A stretch of DNA of 64,000 nt, from the NCBI RefSeq assembly GCF_000013085.1, contig NC_007643.1, positions 753,001-817,000 on the forward strand, in the 5' to 3' direction. Position 1 is the first letter of the stretch, and each line of letters opens with the position of its first letter. This document shows positions 18,861-28,128 of the stretch, in pieces. Origin of the DNA: Rhodospirillum rubrum ATCC 11170. Lineage in GTDB: Bacteria > Pseudomonadota > Alphaproteobacteria > Rhodospirillales > Rhodospirillaceae. The position numbers were made by a program, and so were the translations under genes. The notes under the pieces were generated by a model. That model was not told the origin of the DNA. It did no database searches and saw only the letters and a program-made list of their open reading frames with translations.

Positions 18861-18984
18861 GCCCGCAGAGTCCGGGCAAACGCCTGGGCGGTCAAGGGGC
18901 TGTCCGGCCCTAATCGCGCCGGGGGCGACGCCGACCGTTGCGGGCGAGGCCCCGGCCCCTTAAACAAGGCGCGATGAGTCTATG

Positions 18985-19036
18985 ACGCCTAGATCCGTGT
19001 GCGTGAAACGTGCCTCGCGCCCACGGATCTAGGCGT
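18985..19036. repeat. Perfect 15-bp inverted repeat with 22-bp spacer
   Basis: Arms ACGCCTAGATCCGTG (18985-18999) and CACGGATCTAGGCGT (19022-19036) are exact reverse complements. It lies in the divergent gap between tadA and the amidotransferase gene, 80 bp before the latter's start. No T-run follows, so an operator or a dispersed palindromic element is more likely than a terminator. Confidence 0.75.
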
Positions 19037-19116
19037 TGGATAGTGAAGCGGATCGTCGTCGCCCTCTGGTCCAGAGGGCTGGGGGTTTGCTGTGGATTTG
19101 GGTTCAGGAGAACAGC

Positions 19117-19845
19117 ATGACGCGGCCGGTTATCGGCATCACGGCGGACAGCGAGGAGGAGGGTGGTGGCTATTCGGCCATGCCCTGGTATGCTATCCGC
19201 CATAATTACTGCGATTCGGTGGCCAAGGCGGGTGGGCTGCCGGTCATCCTGCCCCATAACGCCGAGGTCGCCGAGGATTTCCTGGGGTTGATCGATGGCC
19301 TGCTGATCACCGGCGGCGCCTTCGATGTCGACCCGGCCCTGTTTGGCGAGGCCCATCGCCACCAGACCGTTGTTCTCAAGCAGCGCCGCACGGCCTTCGA
19401 ACTGGCCATCCTGCGCGGCGCCCTGGCGGCGGATATGCCGATCCTCGGGATCTGCGGGGGTCAGCAATTGCTGGCGGTGGCCCTGGGCGGTCGCCTGATC
19501 CAGCATATTCCCGATGTGATCAAGGATGGTCTGGCCCATGAGCAGCCCAATCCGCGGACGGAAGTTGGGCATGAGATCAGCGTTACCCCGGGCAGCCTGC
19601 TCCATCGCATCACCGGGGTCGAGGTCTTTGGCGTCAACAGCGCCCACCATCAGGCGGTCGAGTCGGTGCCCGCGCCGGTGATCGTCGATGCCCGGGCCGC
19701 CGACGGGGTGATCGAAGGCGTGGAAGACCCAAGCCGTCGGTTCTGTCTGGGGGTGCAATGGCACCCCGAATATGCCATCAGCGCGGCCGACACGGCGATC
19801 TTTGACGCCTTCGTCGCCGCAAGCCGGGGGGGAGAGGGCGCATGA
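19117..19845 (+). CDS. Peptidase C26 / gamma-glutamyl-gamma-aminobutyrate hydrolase-like class I amidotransferase
   Basis: The 242-residue protein is a class I glutamine amidotransferase-like hydrolase. The nucleophile motif is GICGGQQLL (Cys about residue 112), and the His-Glu pair is in QWHPEY near residue 217. The opening RPVIGITAD and the LPVILPHN segment resemble PuuD, which hydrolyses gamma-glutamyl-GABA in putrescine degradation. No other put/puu genes are nearby, so the substrate is inferred only. ATG at 19117 follows a CAGGAG site by 7 bases. The stop overlaps the rluB start as ATGA. Confidence 0.87.
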   Translation: MTRPVIGITADSEEEGGGYSAMPWYAIRHNYCDSVAKAGGLPVILPHNAEVAEDFLGLIDGLLITGGAFDVDPALFGEAHRHQTVVLKQRRTAFELAILRGALAADMPILGICGGQQLLAVALGGRLIQHIPDVIKDGLAHEQPNPRTEVGHEISVTPGSLLHRITGVEVFGVNSAHHQAVESVPAPVIVDARAADGVIEGVEDPSRRFCLGVQWHPEYAISAADTAIFDAFVAASRGGEGA

Positions 19846-20723
19846 GTGGGGATAGCGAACGGATCGCCAAGGTCATCGCCCGCGCCGGCATATGCTCGCG
19901 CCGCGATGCCGAAAAGCTGATCGTCGAGGGGCGGGTGACGCTCAACGGCCGCAAGGTCGAGACGCCGGCCACCCTGGTCGCCGCCAGCGATACGGTGACG
20001 GTCGACGGCAAGCCGCTGCCCGCCCTCGAACCGGCCCGGCTGTGGCGTTACAACAAGCCGATCGGTCTGGTCACCAGCCATCGCGACGAACAGGGCCGGC
20101 CGACGGTGTTCGAGCGTCTGCCCGCCACCCTGCCCCGGGTGATTTCGGTGGGCCGCCTTGATCTCAACAGCGAAGGCTTGCTGCTGTTGACCAATGACGG
20201 CGAACTGGCCCGCCGGTTGGAACATCCCAGCCAGGGCTGGCTGCGCCGCTACCGCGTGCGCGTGCATGGCGCCCCCGATCCGGTGAAACTGGCCGCCCTG
20301 GAAAAGGGCGTGACGGTGGAAGGCGTGGCCTATGGCTCGATCCGCGTCGCCCTCGAACGCCAGCAAGGGGCCAATGCTTGGCTGTCGGTGTCGCTGCGCG
20401 AGGGCAAGAACCGCGAAATCCGCCGGGTCATGGAGCATCTGGGGCTGCCGGTGTCGCGGCTGATCCGCGTCGCCTATGGCCCGTTCCAGCTCGGCCAGCT
20501 TGAAGAGGGCACGGTCGACGAGATCCCGGGCAAGATCATGCGCGAGCAATTGGGCAAGGACGCCCCGCCGCCGCCGCGCCGCGCCGAAGCCAAGGCCAAG
20601 GGCAACAAAGGCGCCGCCCCGCCGCCCAAAGGAACGCTGAGCCTGCCCGAATCCTCCAACACCGGTCGGGTGGCCCGCATCGCCCGCGCCACCCGGCGCG
20701 CCCATAAGCCGGAGCCGTCGTAA
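19842..20723 (+). CDS. rluB: 23S rRNA pseudouridine synthase, RluB/RsuA family
   Basis: The 293-residue protein has an N-terminal S4 RNA-binding domain (AKVIARAGICSRRDAEKLI, about residues 5-23) and an RsuA-type catalytic domain with the aspartate in GRLDLNSEGLLLLTNDG (about 104-120). It is expected to isomerise a uridine in helix 90 of 23S rRNA (U2605 in E. coli). A 60-residue Lys/Pro/Ala-rich basic tail follows the catalytic domain, as is usual in alphaproteobacteria. It is coupled at both ends: ATGA overlap upstream, TAATG overlap with rsmD downstream. Confidence 0.92.
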   Translation: MSGDSERIAKVIARAGICSRRDAEKLIVEGRVTLNGRKVETPATLVAASDTVTVDGKPLPALEPARLWRYNKPIGLVTSHRDEQGRPTVFERLPATLPRVISVGRLDLNSEGLLLLTNDGELARRLEHPSQGWLRRYRVRVHGAPDPVKLAALEKGVTVEGVAYGSIRVALERQQGANAWLSVSLREGKNREIRRVMEHLGLPVSRLIRVAYGPFQLGQLEEGTVDEIPGKIMREQLGKDAPPPPRRAEAKAKGNKGAAPPPKGTLSLPESSNTGRVARIARATRRAHKPEPS

Positions 20724-21301
20724 TGCGCATCGTTGGCGGCCGGCTCAAGGGCAAGGTGCTGACCGCCCCGGTCGGCCCCGCCGTGCGGCCCACCGGGGAT
20801 CGCACCCGGGAAGCGCTGTTCAATGTGCTTGTTCACCGCTTCCAGGGCCGCGACGGCTTTTCGCTGGAAGGCGCCATCGTGCTGGACGCCTTCGCCGGCA
20901 CCGGGGCGCTGGGGCTGGAAGCCCTGTCGCGCGGCGCCGCCCGGGTGGCTTTTCTCGAGCAGGCGCCGGCCAGTCTGGCGCTGATCCGCGCCAATATCGC
21001 CGCCTGTCGGGCCGAAGCGGTGTGCAAGGTGGTGCGCGGCGACGCCTGCCATCCGGCCCGCGCCAGCGAGGCCGCGACCCTGGCCCTGCTCGATCCGCCC
21101 TATGGCAAGGGTCTGGCCCTGCCCGCCGTTATCGCCCTGGCCGCCGCCGGCTGGCTGGCGCCCAGCGCCCTGGTTTGCGTTGAAACCGAAGCCAAGGGAA
21201 CCCCAGCCCCGCTCTGGCCCGAAGCCTTCGAGGTGGCCGACGAACGCACCCACGGCAAGGCCCGCATGACCATCCTGCGCCATCTGGCGCCGGCCCAATA
21301 A
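20723..21301 (+). CDS. rsmD: 16S rRNA (guanine966-N2)-methyltransferase RsmD
   Basis: The 192-residue enzyme methylates G966 of 16S rRNA. It opens with MRIVGGRLKGKVL and TGDRTREALFNVL, both RsmD signatures, has SAM motif I LDAFAGTGALGLEALSRGA (about residues 53-71), and the N-methyltransferase motif IV DPPYGKG (about 119-125). The start shares one base with the rluB stop. Confidence 0.94.
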   Translation: MRIVGGRLKGKVLTAPVGPAVRPTGDRTREALFNVLVHRFQGRDGFSLEGAIVLDAFAGTGALGLEALSRGAARVAFLEQAPASLALIRANIAACRAEAVCKVVRGDACHPARASEAATLALLDPPYGKGLALPAVIALAAAGWLAPSALVCVETEAKGTPAPLWPEAFEVADERTHGKARMTILRHLAPAQ

Positions 21302-21348
21302 GGGAAGGGGGGCGTCCGGGGCCTTGGCACCCCCGCCCGCCCGCTCCC

Positions 21349-22002
21349 CTACAGGGTTTGCGAGAAATCGCGGATGCCCGAGGCGATGAACTGGACGGCG
21401 ATGCAGGTCAGCAGAAAGCCCATGATCTTGGTGACCGCCTGAATGCCGTGCTCGCCGAGGAATTTGGCGATCCAGGCCGAGCCGGCAAGGGCGATATAGG
21501 CGATGAGCACGGTGATCGAGATGCCGCAGATGACGATGAAATGGCCAAAGACCAGGGCGTCATCGGGGATCTGCGAGCCGTAGCTCATGACCACGGCGAT
21601 CGATCCCGGGCCGGCGAGGCTGGGCATGGCCAACGGAGAGAACGAGAAATCGAGGTTGGCGCGCTTGATCTCGGTGGCTTCCGTTTCGATCGAGGCTTCT
21701 TCGCCTTCGCCCGAGAACAGCATGCGGAAGGCCAGCACCAGAATGATCAGCCCGCCGGCCACCCGGATGCCGGCCAGCGAGATGCCAAACAGCGTGATGA
21801 TGCCGTTGCCGATGAACAAGAACACGGCGAGAATCGACAGGGCGTAAAGACAGGCCCGGCGCGCCTGCTGGTGCTTGCGCTCGGGCGACATGCGCTTGGT
21901 CAATTCCAGAAACAGCGGCACGGTGCTTAGCGGATTCATGATCGGCAGCAATCCGAGCGTGACGAAGGGAATGTATTTCGCGGCAAGGCCGAAATAATCC
22001 AT
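21349..22002 (-). CDS. MarC-family integral membrane protein
   Basis: The roughly 217-residue protein has six hydrophobic segments and the MarC/UPF0056 pattern (LLPIMNPLSTVPLFLELT at the N-terminus, FSPLAMPSLAGPGSIAVVMSYG in the middle). The family is widespread in inner membranes. An early link to multiple antibiotic resistance was not confirmed, and its role is unknown. ATG at 22002 starts at MDYFGLAAKY, seven codons inside the longest frame, and has AGGATC upstream. It converges with rsmD with 47 bp between stops. Confidence 0.88.
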   Translation of the reverse strand: MDYFGLAAKYIPFVTLGLLPIMNPLSTVPLFLELTKRMSPERKHQQARRACLYALSILAVFLFIGNGIITLFGISLAGIRVAGGLIILVLAFRMLFSGEGEEASIETEATEIKRANLDFSFSPLAMPSLAGPGSIAVVMSYGSQIPDDALVFGHFIVICGISITVLIAYIALAGSAWIAKFLGEHGIQAVTKIMGFLLTCIAVQFIASGIRDFSQTL

Positions 22003-22137
22003 GGGAAGATCCTGCAAAAGCATTCGCCTGGGGTCGAGCCCGGAATATAGGAACGGGGGAGGCTAGCGGACGGCCATTTTCCTTTAAAACGCGACATTTG
22101 TGGGGCGGCGAGGGGGCGTTTGGTTGGCCTTTTCTTT

Positions 22138-22605
22138 TTAATCGCGCACCGGCAGCGTCGTTTCATCCTTGACGCTTTCCATCACCACATAAGTATGGGT
22201 TTGCTGGACCACCGGCAGGCGCGAGATCTTTTCGCCCAGCACATGGCGGTATTCGGCGATGTCGCGGGTGCGCACCTTCAACAGGTAGTCGAAGCCGCCG
22301 GCGATCATGTGGCAGGACTGAACCTCGGGCAGGCCGCGAACGGCGGCGTTGAACTGTTCAAGCTCGGCCTCGGTCGTTCCTTTCAGGGAAACCTGGACGA
22401 AAGCCACGTGATCGGCGCCCAGCACCTGGGGATCCAGGCGGGCCTGATAGCCGTGGATCACCCCCTCGCGTTCCAGGCGGTGGACGCGTTCGGCGCAGGG
22501 GGTTTTGGTCAGATGGACCCGCCGCGCCAGTTCGACGATGGACAGCCTGCCATCGGCCTGGAGTTCGCGCAAGATGCGGCGGTCGATACGGTCGAGGGAA
22601 GCCAT
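22138..22605 (-). CDS. putR: Lrp/AsnC-family regulator, probable PutR
   Basis: The 155-residue regulator has an N-terminal winged-helix (LDRIDRRILRELQADGRLSI then VELARRVHLTKTPCAERVHRLE) and a C-terminal RAM effector domain. It is transcribed divergently from putA with 156 bp between start codons. This is the arrangement of PutR, the proline-responsive Lrp-type activator of putA in Rhodobacter and Agrobacterium; the name is inferred from that context. The ATG at 22605 begins the canonical N-terminus; longer upstream starts would add a non-homologous stretch. Confidence 0.87.
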   Translation of the reverse strand: MASLDRIDRRILRELQADGRLSIVELARRVHLTKTPCAERVHRLEREGVIHGYQARLDPQVLGADHVAFVQVSLKGTTEAELEQFNAAVRGLPEVQSCHMIAGGFDYLLKVRTRDIAEYRHVLGEKISRLPVVQQTHTYVVMESVKDETTLPVRD

Positions 22606-22761
22606 GCCAGTCCTTTTGCCGCCAAAAAGTTGATAGTATAGCCGTTCCGCCTGTTTGCGGCGCAAAATCAGAGACACTTCCTCCGGAAAATCGCCGAAAC
22701 TTCGGGTCGATGGCCCTGCGGGTGCCATCCCCCCTCGCGCTCCCGGTCAAGGATGTTCGGC

Positions 22762-25700
22762 ATGTCCGATCTAGCCAGCCTGCGTTTGTCTTTGCGTCGT
22801 GAACCTTTGCGGGACGAGGCGGCGGTCGTCGCCGACCGTCTCGCCGCCCTGCCGCTCGATGCCGACCGCCGTCAGGCGGTGTCCGAGGCCGGGCGGGCCC
22901 TGGTCGAACGGATGCGGGCCTCGGGCGAGGTCACGATGATGGACAACATGCTGGCCGAATACGGCCTGTCCACCGACGAGGGCGTCGCCCTGATGTGTCT
23001 GGCCGAGGCCTATTTGCGCGTTCCCGACGCCCCCACCCTCGATGCCCTGATCAAGGACAAGATCGGCGGCCGCGACTGGGCCGAGCACGCTGGCGAAAGC
23101 GGCTCGATGCTGGTCAACGCCTCGACCTGGGGGCTGATGTTCACCGGCCGGCTTTATGGGGAAAGCTGGGCCGAGGATACCTTGTTGGGATCGGTGCGCA
23201 AGATGGTGCGCCGGGTCGGCGAGCCGGTGGTGCGCACCGCCGTTGCCCAATGCATGAAGATCATGGGCGCCCAGTTCGTTCTGGGGCGGACGATCGACGA
23301 GGCGTGGAGGAACGGCGGGCCGCTGATCGAGAAGGGCTATACCTATTCCTTCGACATGCTGGGCGAGGCCGCCCGCACCGCCGCCGACGCCACCCATTAT
23401 TTCAAGGCCTATGCCAATGCCATCGCCGCCGTCGGCGCGCGGGCGACCCAGGCCGATGTCCATGCCAATTCGGGCATCTCGGTCAAGCTGTCGGCCCTGC
23501 ATCCGCGCTATGAGGAGGTCAACCGCGCCCGGGTGATGGCCGAACTGGTCCCCCGGCTGTCGGCCCTGGCCGAGATGGCGGCGGCGGTCAATGTCGGCAT
23601 GACGGTGGACGCCGAGGAGGCCGATCGCCTGGATCTGTCGCTTTCGGTGATGGAGGCGGTGCTGCGCAATCCCAATCTGGCGGGATGGGGCGGCTTTGGT
23701 ATCGTCGTCCAGGCCTATCTGAAAAGCACCCTGCCGACCATCGACTGGATCATCGCCCTGGCCCGCGACCTCGATCGCCAACTGGCGGTGCGGCTGGTCA
23801 AGGGCGCCTATTGGGACGCCGAGATTAAGACCGCCCAAAGCCTCGCCCTGCCGGCCTATCCGGTGTTCACCCGCAAGGCCTCGACCGATGTGTCCTATAT
23901 GGCCTCGGCCGCCCGGCTGCTAGGCGCCCAGGACCATATCTATCCGATGTTCGCCGGCCATAACGCCCATACCGCCTCGGCGGTGCTGGAAATGGCCGGA
24001 CCGGACGCGGTGTTCGAGTTCCAGCGCCTGCATGGCATGGGCGAAACCCTGCATGAGCTGCTGCGCCGCGATCATGGTCACCGCTGCCGCATCTATGCTC
24101 CGGTCGGCGTTCACAAGGATTTGCTGGCCTATCTGGTGCGCCGCCTTTTGGAAAACGGCGCCAATAGCAGCTTCGTCAATCAGGCCCTTGATAAGGACGT
24201 GCCGGCCGCCGAGCTGACCCGCGATCCGGCGACGGTGGTGGCCCAGGCCTCTTCGGTCGCCCATGCCGGCATTCCGCTGCCGCCCGCCCTGTTCGGTGCC
24301 GAGCGGGCCAATTCCAAGGGCTGGAACCTGAATAATCCGCTGATGGCCGCCGAGTTGGACGAGCGCCTGACGCCCTTCCGCGCCGCGCGTTGGTCGGCCG
24401 CGCCGATGATCGGCGCGACGCCGCCGCGCTCGGGTGGCGAGGCGGTGACCAATCCCGCCGACCGCGACGAAACCGTGGGCTTCGTGGTGAGCGCGACGGC
24501 GAACGATGTCACCGTGGCCCTGGAAACAACGACGCGGGCCTTCCCCAACTGGCGCGACCGGGCGCCGGCCGAGCGGGCCGCCCTCCTTGACCGCATCGCC
24601 GCGCTCTATGAGGAACACGCCCCCGAACTGATCGCCCTGCTCAGCCGCGAAGCCGGCAAGACGCGCTGGGACGGCATTTTGGAAGTGCGCGAGGCGGTGG
24701 ATTTCTGCCGTTATTACGCGGCGCGAAGCCGGGCCGATCTGGCCGGCAGCGGTCGTAAGGGGCGCGGCGTGTTCGTCTGCATCTCGCCCTGGAACTTCCC
24801 GCTGGCGATCTTCACTGGCCAGATCGCCGCCGCCCTGGTCAGCGGCAACACGGTGATCGCCAAGCCGGCCGAGCAGACGCCGCTGATCGCCGCCCGCGCC
24901 GTGGCCCTGATGCGCGAGGCGGGGGTGCCGCCCGAGGTTTTGGCCCTGCTGCCCGGCGAGGGTGCCAGCGTCGGCGCGGCGCTGACCGCCAGTCCCTTGG
25001 TCGCCGGCGTCTGCTTCACCGGATCGACCGAGACCGCCATCGCCATCGACCGCGCCCAGGCTTCAGCCGGCACGGGCGGGGCGCCGCTGATCGCCGAGAC
25101 CGGCGGCCTCAACGCCATGATCGTTGATTCCACCGCCCTGCCCGAACATGCGGTGCGCGATATCGTCGCCGGCGCCTTCCAAAGCGCCGGACAGCGCTGT
25201 TCGGCCCTGCGCGCCCTCTTCGTGCAAGAAGACATCGCCGACCACCTGCTGACCATGCTGGCCGGGGCGGTCCAGGAACTGGTGGTGGGCAATCCGTGGG
25301 AGGCGGTCACCGATGTCGGCCCGGTGATCGATGCCGAGGCCAAGGCGGTGATCACCCGCCATTGCGAGGCCCTGACGGCGGCCGGACGGCGGCTGTTCGT
25401 CCACGACAAGGCCAAGGCGGCCAAGGGCGGCGGCTTTGTTGCCCCCGTCGCCTTCTCGCTCGATCGCTTCGAGGATCTGAAGAGCGAGATCTTCGGCCCG
25501 GTGCTTCATGTCATCCGCTTCCGCAATACCGAGATCGACGCCGTTGTCGACAGCATCAACGCCGCTGGGTATGGCCTGACCCTGGGGATCCACAGCCGGG
25601 TCGACGCCCAGGTCGAACGCATCTGCAGCCGGGCCCGGGTTGGCAATATCTATGTCAACCGCAACCAGATCGGCGCGGTGGTCGGTGTCCAGCCCTTCGG

Positions 25701-26472
25701 CGGCGAAGGGCTGTCGGGAACCGGCCCCAAGGCCGGCGGTCCGGGCTATCTGGAGCGCTTCACCATCGCCGCCCCGGTCGCCCTGCCCGAAGTCGCCTTG
25801 CCGGCCTCCCATGGCGAGGACGCCGCGGCCGAGAATGCCCTGGACGCCGCGCGCTGGGCGGCCTCCGTCCAGCCGGCCTGGGACGGGCGGAGCGATCGTC
25901 TGGCCATTCTGGAAGCGGCCCTGCGTGCCCTGCCCGAGGCCGCCCGCCCGACGGCGAGCGCGGTTCTGGACCTAGCCAAGCCGCTGGTCGCCCCGCCGCT
26001 GGATCTGGTGGGGGTGACCGGGGAAAGCAACCGGTTGGCCCTGCATGGGCGTGGCGTGGTTCTGTGCCTGGGCGGCGGCGAGCGGCCGGCGACGGCGCTG
26101 CTGGCCCAGGCGCTGCTGGGCTTGGCGGCGGGTAACGCGGTGCTGCTGGCCGGGGATCCGGGGGCAGGGGTGATCGCCGCCCTGCGCAAGGCCCTGGCCG
26201 AGGCCGGGCTTTCGGCTGGGCTGGTTCAATCGATCGTCGCCAGCGATCTTCCTGGGCTGCTGCGCGAGATGCCACGTCTGGCCCTGGTCGCCCATGAGGG
26301 CGGCGTCGGTGGTGAAGGCCTGCGCGTCGCCCTGGCGGCGCGGTCGGGGGCCCGCGTGCCACTAGTCGCCCTGGTCGATGGCGTCGGCCGCTATGTGAGC
26401 GAACGGGTGGTGTCGATCGACACCACCGCCTCGGGCGGCAATGCCAGCCTGCTGATGCTCGACGAAGGATAA
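22762..26472 (+). CDS. putA: Bifunctional proline dehydrogenase / delta-1-pyrroline-5-carboxylate dehydrogenase
   Basis: The roughly 1236-residue protein oxidises proline to glutamate in two steps, using FAD then NAD. The proline dehydrogenase barrel spans about residues 60-480 (VRLVKGAYWDAEIK, FAGHNAHTASAV, RIYAPVG-H). The aldehyde dehydrogenase domain spans about 560-1020, with the general-base region AETGGLNAMIVD and nucleophile Cys in QSAGQRCSALRAL. A C-terminal ALDH-like lid domain follows. There is no N-terminal ribbon-helix-helix domain, so it is not self-regulating; this agrees with a separate PutR divergent to it. ATG at 22762 has AAGGA nine bases upstream; ATG at 22753 is too close to that site. 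Confidence 0.95.
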   Translation: MSDLASLRLSLRREPLRDEAAVVADRLAALPLDADRRQAVSEAGRALVERMRASGEVTMMDNMLAEYGLSTDEGVALMCLAEAYLRVPDAPTLDALIKDKIGGRDWAEHAGESGSMLVNASTWGLMFTGRLYGESWAEDTLLGSVRKMVRRVGEPVVRTAVAQCMKIMGAQFVLGRTIDEAWRNGGPLIEKGYTYSFDMLGEAARTAADATHYFKAYANAIAAVGARATQADVHANSGISVKLSALHPRYEEVNRARVMAELVPRLSALAEMAAAVNVGMTVDAEEADRLDLSLSVMEAVLRNPNLAGWGGFGIVVQAYLKSTLPTIDWIIALARDLDRQLAVRLVKGAYWDAEIKTAQSLALPAYPVFTRKASTDVSYMASAARLLGAQDHIYPMFAGHNAHTASAVLEMAGPDAVFEFQRLHGMGETLHELLRRDHGHRCRIYAPVGVHKDLLAYLVRRLLENGANSSFVNQALDKDVPAAELTRDPATVVAQASSVAHAGIPLPPALFGAERANSKGWNLNNPLMAAELDERLTPFRAARWSAAPMIGATPPRSGGEAVTNPADRDETVGFVVSATANDVTVALETTTRAFPNWRDRAPAERAALLDRIAALYEEHAPELIALLSREAGKTRWDGILEVREAVDFCRYYAARSRADLAGSGRKGRGVFVCISPWNFPLAIFTGQIAAALVSGNTVIAKPAEQTPLIAARAVALMREAGVPPEVLALLPGEGASVGAALTASPLVAGVCFTGSTETAIAIDRAQASAGTGGAPLIAETGGLNAMIVDSTALPEHAVRDIVAGAFQSAGQRCSALRALFVQEDIADHLLTMLAGAVQELVVGNPWEAVTDVGPVIDAEAKAVITRHCEALTAAGRRLFVHDKAKAAKGGGFVAPVAFSLDRFEDLKSEIFGPVLHVIRFRNTEIDAVVDSINAAGYGLTLGIHSRVDAQVERICSRARVGNIYVNRNQIGAVVGVQPFGGEGLSGTGPKAGGPGYLERFTIAAPVALPEVALPASHGEDAAAENALDAARWAASVQPAWDGRSDRLAILEAALRALPEAARPTASAVLDLAKPLVAPPLDLVGVTGESNRLALHGRGVVLCLGGGERPATALLAQALLGLAAGNAVLLAGDPGAGVIAALRKALAEAGLSAGLVQSIVASDLPGLLREMPRLALVAHEGGVGGEGLRVALAARSGARVPLVALVDGVGRYVSERVVSIDTTASGGNASLLMLDEG

Positions 26473-26482
26473 GGGCCGGGGG

Positions 26483-27094
26483 TCATGAGCCGACAAGGAG
26501 CTTGAGAGCGATCGTCCACATGACCAGGGCGATGATCGCTTCCAGGCTCCGCCAGGCCGAGGGCTTGGCGAAAAGCGGCTTGAGCCAGGACGAGCCATAG
26601 CCGAGCGCGAAAAAGAAAAGGAACGACGCCGCCATGGCGCCGGCGGCGAACGAGCCCTGGCGATCGGGGAACTGGGTCGAGATCGATCCCAGCAACATCA
26701 CCGTATCCAGATAAACATGGGGGTTCAGCCAAGTCAGGGCGAGGCAGGTCAGCAGCGTCGCCTTCAGGCCGGCCTTCTCCGCCGCCGGGCCGACGGCGAG
26801 CGCGGCGGAGGAGCGCAGGGCCGAGCGCAGGCTGATCGCGCCATACCAGATCAGGAAGGCCGCCCCGCCATAGCGCAGCAGCGGATCAAGCCAGGGCGCC
26901 AAAGCCATCATCTTGCCAAAGCCGGCCACGCCCAGGGTGATGAGGAGGGCGTCCGACAGGGCGCAGGTCAGCGAGATGGCCAGGACATGCTCGTTGCGCA
27001 GGCCTTGGCGCAAAACGAAGGCGTTCTGCGCCCCGATGGCCACGATCAGGCTCAGACCCATGGTCAGGCCCGCGAAGAAAACCGAAACGCTCAT
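26483..27094 (-). CDS. argO: LysE/ArgO-family amino acid exporter
   Basis: The 203-residue inner-membrane protein has about six helices and the LysE signature GAQNAFVLRQGLRNEHV (about residues 20-36), typical of ArgO arginine/lysine exporters. It is transcribed divergently from an ArgP-type LysR regulator 101 bp away, the same pairing as in Escherichia and Corynebacterium (LysG-LysE). Export of arginine, lysine or canavanine is therefore inferred. The ATG at 27094 starts the first membrane helix; a longer upstream frame is less likely. It converges on putA with only 10 bp between stops. Confidence 0.9.
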   Translation of the reverse strand: MSVSVFFAGLTMGLSLIVAIGAQNAFVLRQGLRNEHVLAISLTCALSDALLITLGVAGFGKMMALAPWLDPLLRYGGAAFLIWYGAISLRSALRSSAALAVGPAAEKAGLKATLLTCLALTWLNPHVYLDTVMLLGSISTQFPDRQGSFAAGAMAASFLFFFALGYGSSWLKPLFAKPSAWRSLEAIIALVMWTIALKLLVGS

Positions 27095-27195
27095 GTCTGA
27101 GGACCACCGCTGTTTGACTTTACAGGGGGTGCGATAGCATGGTCCCATGAGTAAGCATAATTAAACAAACTAATCAGACATTAGAGATTTTAACG
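27095..27195. promoter_or_regulatory. Divergent argO/argP control region
   Basis: The 101-bp gap is markedly AT-rich on the argP side (27148-27190). It contains ATAATTAAACAAACTAAT, a plausible T-N11-A LysR-type site at about 27158-27175. Placement between the exporter and its regulator supports an operator role; the site itself is an inference. Confidence 0.45.
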
Positions 27196-28128
27196 ATGAT
27201 CGACTATCCCGCCGCCCTCGCCGTCGCCCTGGTCGTCCAGACGGGAAGCTTCGAGAAAGCGGCGAAAGCCCTGCATGTGACCCCCTCGGCCATCTCGCAG
27301 CGCGTCAAAATGATCGAGGACCGCTTGGGGGTCTCGCTGATCGAAAGGGGGACGCCTTGTATCGCCACCGAGAAGGGCGAATGGTTGTGCCGGCATATGG
27401 ACCATGTCGGCATGCTTGAAAAAGACCTGATCAAGCACATGCCGGGTTTGGCCGAGGCGGGCGCCGACCCTTTGCACAGGGTGACGCTGACCCTGGCGAC
27501 CAATGCCGACAGCCTGGGAACATGGTTCCTTGGCGCGGTGGCGCCCTTCGCCCGGAGCACGGATTTTCTTGTGTCGATCGCCGTCGATGATGAGGATTAC
27601 ACGGCCGACTGGCTGCACCGCGGCCGGGTGCTCGCCGCCGTCACCTCTCTGGCCAAGCCGGTCAAGGGATGCCGGGTGACGCGTCTGGGCGCCTTGCGCT
27701 ATCAGGCGACGGCCAGCCCGGAGTTCTTTGAGCGCTATTTCGCCCGCGGCGTGACGCCCGAGACCCTCGCCCGGGCGCCGGCCCTGACCTTCAGCCAGAA
27801 GGACCGCCTTCAGCGCGACTGGATAAGGCGGACCTTGGGCCAGTCCGTAAGCTTCCCCACCCACTGGCTGCCCTCGACGCAGGGCTTTGTCGATGCCTGT
27901 CTCGCCGGGATGGGATGGGGCATGAACCCCGCCCAGATGGTGGGCGCCCATCTGCAAGCGGGGCGTCTGGTCGAAATCCTGCCCGGGCGGACGCTTGATA
28001 GTCCGCTGTTCTGGCAGGTGAACCGCCTTGCCGCCGATCAGCTTGCCGATCTGACGCGCGCGGTTGTCGGTCAGGCGTCCCGGGCCCTGATACAGCCCTC
28101 CGCCGAGAGCGACCCGCCCGAGGTTTGA
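27196..28128 (+). CDS. argP: LysR-family regulator, ArgP/IciA type
   Basis: The 310-residue regulator has the LysR winged helix at residues 3-62 (LAVALVVQTGSFEKAAKALH, TPSAISQRVKMIEDRLGV) and the substrate-binding domain of ArgP, including the conserved SLGTWFLGAV and LPSTQGFVDACLAGMGWGMNP segments. ArgP senses lysine and arginine and activates the exporter argO, which is divergent here. Its last 58 bases overlap the end of the EAL response regulator on the opposite strand, a convergent overlap. Confidence 0.9.
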   Translation: MIDYPAALAVALVVQTGSFEKAAKALHVTPSAISQRVKMIEDRLGVSLIERGTPCIATEKGEWLCRHMDHVGMLEKDLIKHMPGLAEAGADPLHRVTLTLATNADSLGTWFLGAVAPFARSTDFLVSIAVDDEDYTADWLHRGRVLAAVTSLAKPVKGCRVTRLGALRYQATASPEFFERYFARGVTPETLARAPALTFSQKDRLQRDWIRRTLGQSVSFPTHWLPSTQGFVDACLAGMGWGMNPAQMVGAHLQAGRLVEILPGRTLDSPLFWQVNRLAADQLADLTRAVVGQASRALIQPSAESDPPEV

